Of a stretch of 7,662 nt of DNA, positions 7,043-7,662 are shown one piece after another. Location: contig JAUZPC010000126.1 in assembly GCA_030706105.1 (NCBI GenBank), positions 1 to 7,662 of the forward strand, in the 5' to 3' direction. A program made the translations under genes and the position numbers. The notes beneath the pieces were generated by a model. The model searched no databases. It was not told the DNA's origin and saw nothing but the letters and a program-made list of their open reading frames with translations. Every line of letters starts with the position of its first letter. Positions within the stretch are counted from its first letter, which is position 1. The DNA is from Bacteroidota bacterium (lineage in GTDB: Bacteria > Bacteroidota > Ignavibacteria > Ignavibacteriales > Ignavibacteriaceae).

Positions 7043-7048
7043 AGTATA
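7043..7048 (-). promoter_or_regulatory. Possible -10 box of the metal-transport operon
   Basis: TATACT on the minus strand, the same hexamer followed by G as in the candidate cytochrome promoter. No good -35 hexamer is seen 16-18 bp upstream. It would give a leader of about 90 nt. An alternative TAAAAT lies at 7086-7091. Confidence 0.22.
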
Positions 7049-7178
7049 GCTGTTGCGGAAATAATACAGACCTAACGGAAGTACTATTTTAGCACATTTA
7101 ATAATTATTGCTTATGTTATTATTTTTATTTAAAAAGGATTAAGAAGAAAGGTCTTAAGAAAGGCAGCTTGTCGGTTT

Positions 7179-7280
7179 TTACATTTCAGCAGGCAAACCC
7201 AAAGATTCTTCTTCTTTAATATACTGCATCAATTCATTGGTTTTAGATAAAATTCGCTTATCTCCGCCAGAATCGTCCAT
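7179..7280 (-). CDS. Possible 33-residue acidic small protein, unrecognised
   Basis: An ATG at 7278-7280 is preceded by GGAG with a 5-nt gap, a good ribosome site by the standard of this window, and opens 33 codons ending in TAA. The product starts M-D-D-S-G-G-D, has a predicted helical middle (T-N-E-L-M-Q-Y-I-K-E-E-E) and ends G-L-P-A-E-M. It is soluble and acidic; no family is recognised. It lies about 230 bp upstream of the Nramp start on the same strand, so it could be a short leader gene, an independent small protein or chance. The spacing of the ribosome site is the main support. Confidence 0.35.
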   Translation of the reverse strand: MDDSGGDKRILSKTNELMQYIKEEESLGLPAEM

Positions 7281-7599
7281 TGAATCTCCAAAGTTTGTTA
7301 TTTAATTTATTTATGCAAAAATAACACTTTAATATTTAAATTCAAACAACTTGGGCTTGAATGTTGAGGTAAAAATCAGGATACAAAGGAATATTGAGTC
7401 TATTCCCTGCTTTTAAAACATTCGGAGAAAATAAAATTATTTGTCCGGGAATGTGGGGGCTTTAGAAAAGGAGTGAACTTAGCTTGACCTGAAAAGTGTT
7501 ATTTGAGAATTGGCATATCCTTTAAACACCTAGTGTACCGATAAAACCATTCACCGGTACTCTTGATAGATAATAAACCATAATTCTAAGAAAAAATCT
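7281..7599. other. Intergenic region downstream of the T9SS cargo gene
   Basis: About 320 bp with no supported gene. The minus strand has a 39-codon open stretch ending near 7340, but it has no start codon with a ribosome site. A 12-bp inverted repeat (AAATAACACTTT at 7319-7330, complement at 7493-7504) and a 6-bp hairpin (GTACCG at 7535-7540, CGGTAC at 7555-7560, 14-nt loop) are present. No clear intrinsic terminator for the cargo gene is visible. Confidence 0.6.
7319..7504. repeat. 12-bp inverted repeat with 162-bp spacer
   Basis: AAATAACACTTT at 7319-7330 is repeated in inverted orientation as AAAGTGTTATTT at 7493-7504. The enclosed DNA has no recognisable transposase, and I see no target-site duplication. 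It may be a miniature element remnant or coincidence in AT-rich DNA. Confidence 0.3.
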
Positions 7600-7662
7600 T
7601 TACTTCATTAAAATCATTTTTTTAGTCTCTACAAATGACTTCTTCCCATCCAGTGAAGAGGC
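7600..7662 (-). CDS. C-terminal end of a T9SS-secreted protein (partial)
   Basis: Only the last 20 codons and the TAA stop (7600-7602) are in the window; the rest lies beyond the right edge. The tail reads S-S-L-D-G-K-K-S-F then ETKKMILMK, matching the final strands of the type A T9SS sorting domain found at the end of many Bacteroidota and Ignavibacteria secreted proteins (usually preceded by a G-x-Y-F-Y-x-L strand, here out of view). Such proteins are exported through the outer membrane and released or attached at the surface. The catalytic part is not visible, so function cannot be given. The identification rests on 20 residues, but the basic-hydrophobic ending is distinctive. Confidence 0.8.
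   Translation of the reverse strand, partial: ASSLDGKKSFVETKKMILMK

Larger units (their letters stand above)
6947..7178. other. Leader region upstream of the Nramp gene
   Basis: About 230 bp of AT-rich DNA with only very short ORFs. It carries the GAGG ribosome site of the Nramp gene (6953-6956) and the two palindromes and -10 candidate listed separately. I looked for an M-box or yybP-ykoY-type metal riboswitch and saw no convincing core motif or layered stem structure. Confidence 0.6.

Noticed and set aside
6947..7178. Metal riboswitch (M-box or yybP-ykoY) in the Nramp leader
   Set aside because: The context made it attractive, but no recognisable conserved core or long paired stems could be found by eye. 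A covariance-model scan would decide it.
7339..7459. Minus-strand open stretch of about 39 codons ending ...F-Y-L-N-I-Q-A-Q-V-V
   Set aside because: It has a plausible amino-acid mix, but no ATG/GTG/TTG start with a ribosome site, and stops close it on both sides. Could be a gene remnant, but nothing supports that.
7535..7560. GTACCG/CGGTAC hairpin as terminator of the T9SS cargo gene
   Set aside because: The stem is only 6 bp with a 14-nt loop, and no T-tract follows on the minus strand.

Overview
The window is AT-rich DNA in which every supported gene lies on the minus strand. It probably comes from an anaerobic or facultative member of the Ignavibacteria / wider Bacteroidota. The basis is a type IX secretion (T9SS) C-terminal tail of the '-ETKKMILMK' kind at the right edge, plus large multiheme cytochromes, low G+C and GGAG/GAGG-type ribosome binding sites. 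This placement is an inference from style, not a database match.

Reading in the direction of transcription (right to left) there are three blocks. (1) At 7600-7662 is the extreme C-terminus of a secreted T9SS cargo protein whose body lies outside the window. It is followed by about 650 bp without a convincing large gene; this holds one possible 33-residue ORF and the leader of the next operon, with two short palindromes. (2) At 4146-6946 is a tightly coupled three-gene unit: an Nramp-family metal transporter with non-canonical metal-site motifs, a 74-residue single-pass membrane protein, and a soluble protein made of PRC-barrel-like, MgtE-N and paired CBS domains. It ends at a strong intrinsic terminator (4091-4123). 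(3) At 5-3733 is a two-gene respiratory unit. It encodes a 13-heme cytochrome c fused to a b561/FdnI-type membrane cytochrome b, then a 7-heme NapC/NirT-type membrane cytochrome with three N-terminal membrane helices.

The respiratory pair carries 20 c-type heme motifs and a likely di-heme b module. By architecture the two proteins resemble CbcL and ImcH, the two inner-membrane quinol oxidases that feed extracellular electron transfer in Geobacter at different redox potentials; here such proteins are neighbours in one operon. The natural reading is an inner-membrane exit from the quinol pool to periplasmic electron carriers, with the final acceptor unknown.

The metal unit looks like a transporter with its own cytoplasmic divalent-cation sensor. 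In MgtE channels the N and CBS domains sense Mg2+ and gate the pore. Here the same sensor cassette is present without the MgtE pore, encoded with an Nramp protein whose Asn and Met metal ligands are replaced. This transporter / small membrane protein / sensor trio is the best candidate for a poorly described system. No RNA genes, CRISPR arrays, insertion sequences or origins were recognised.
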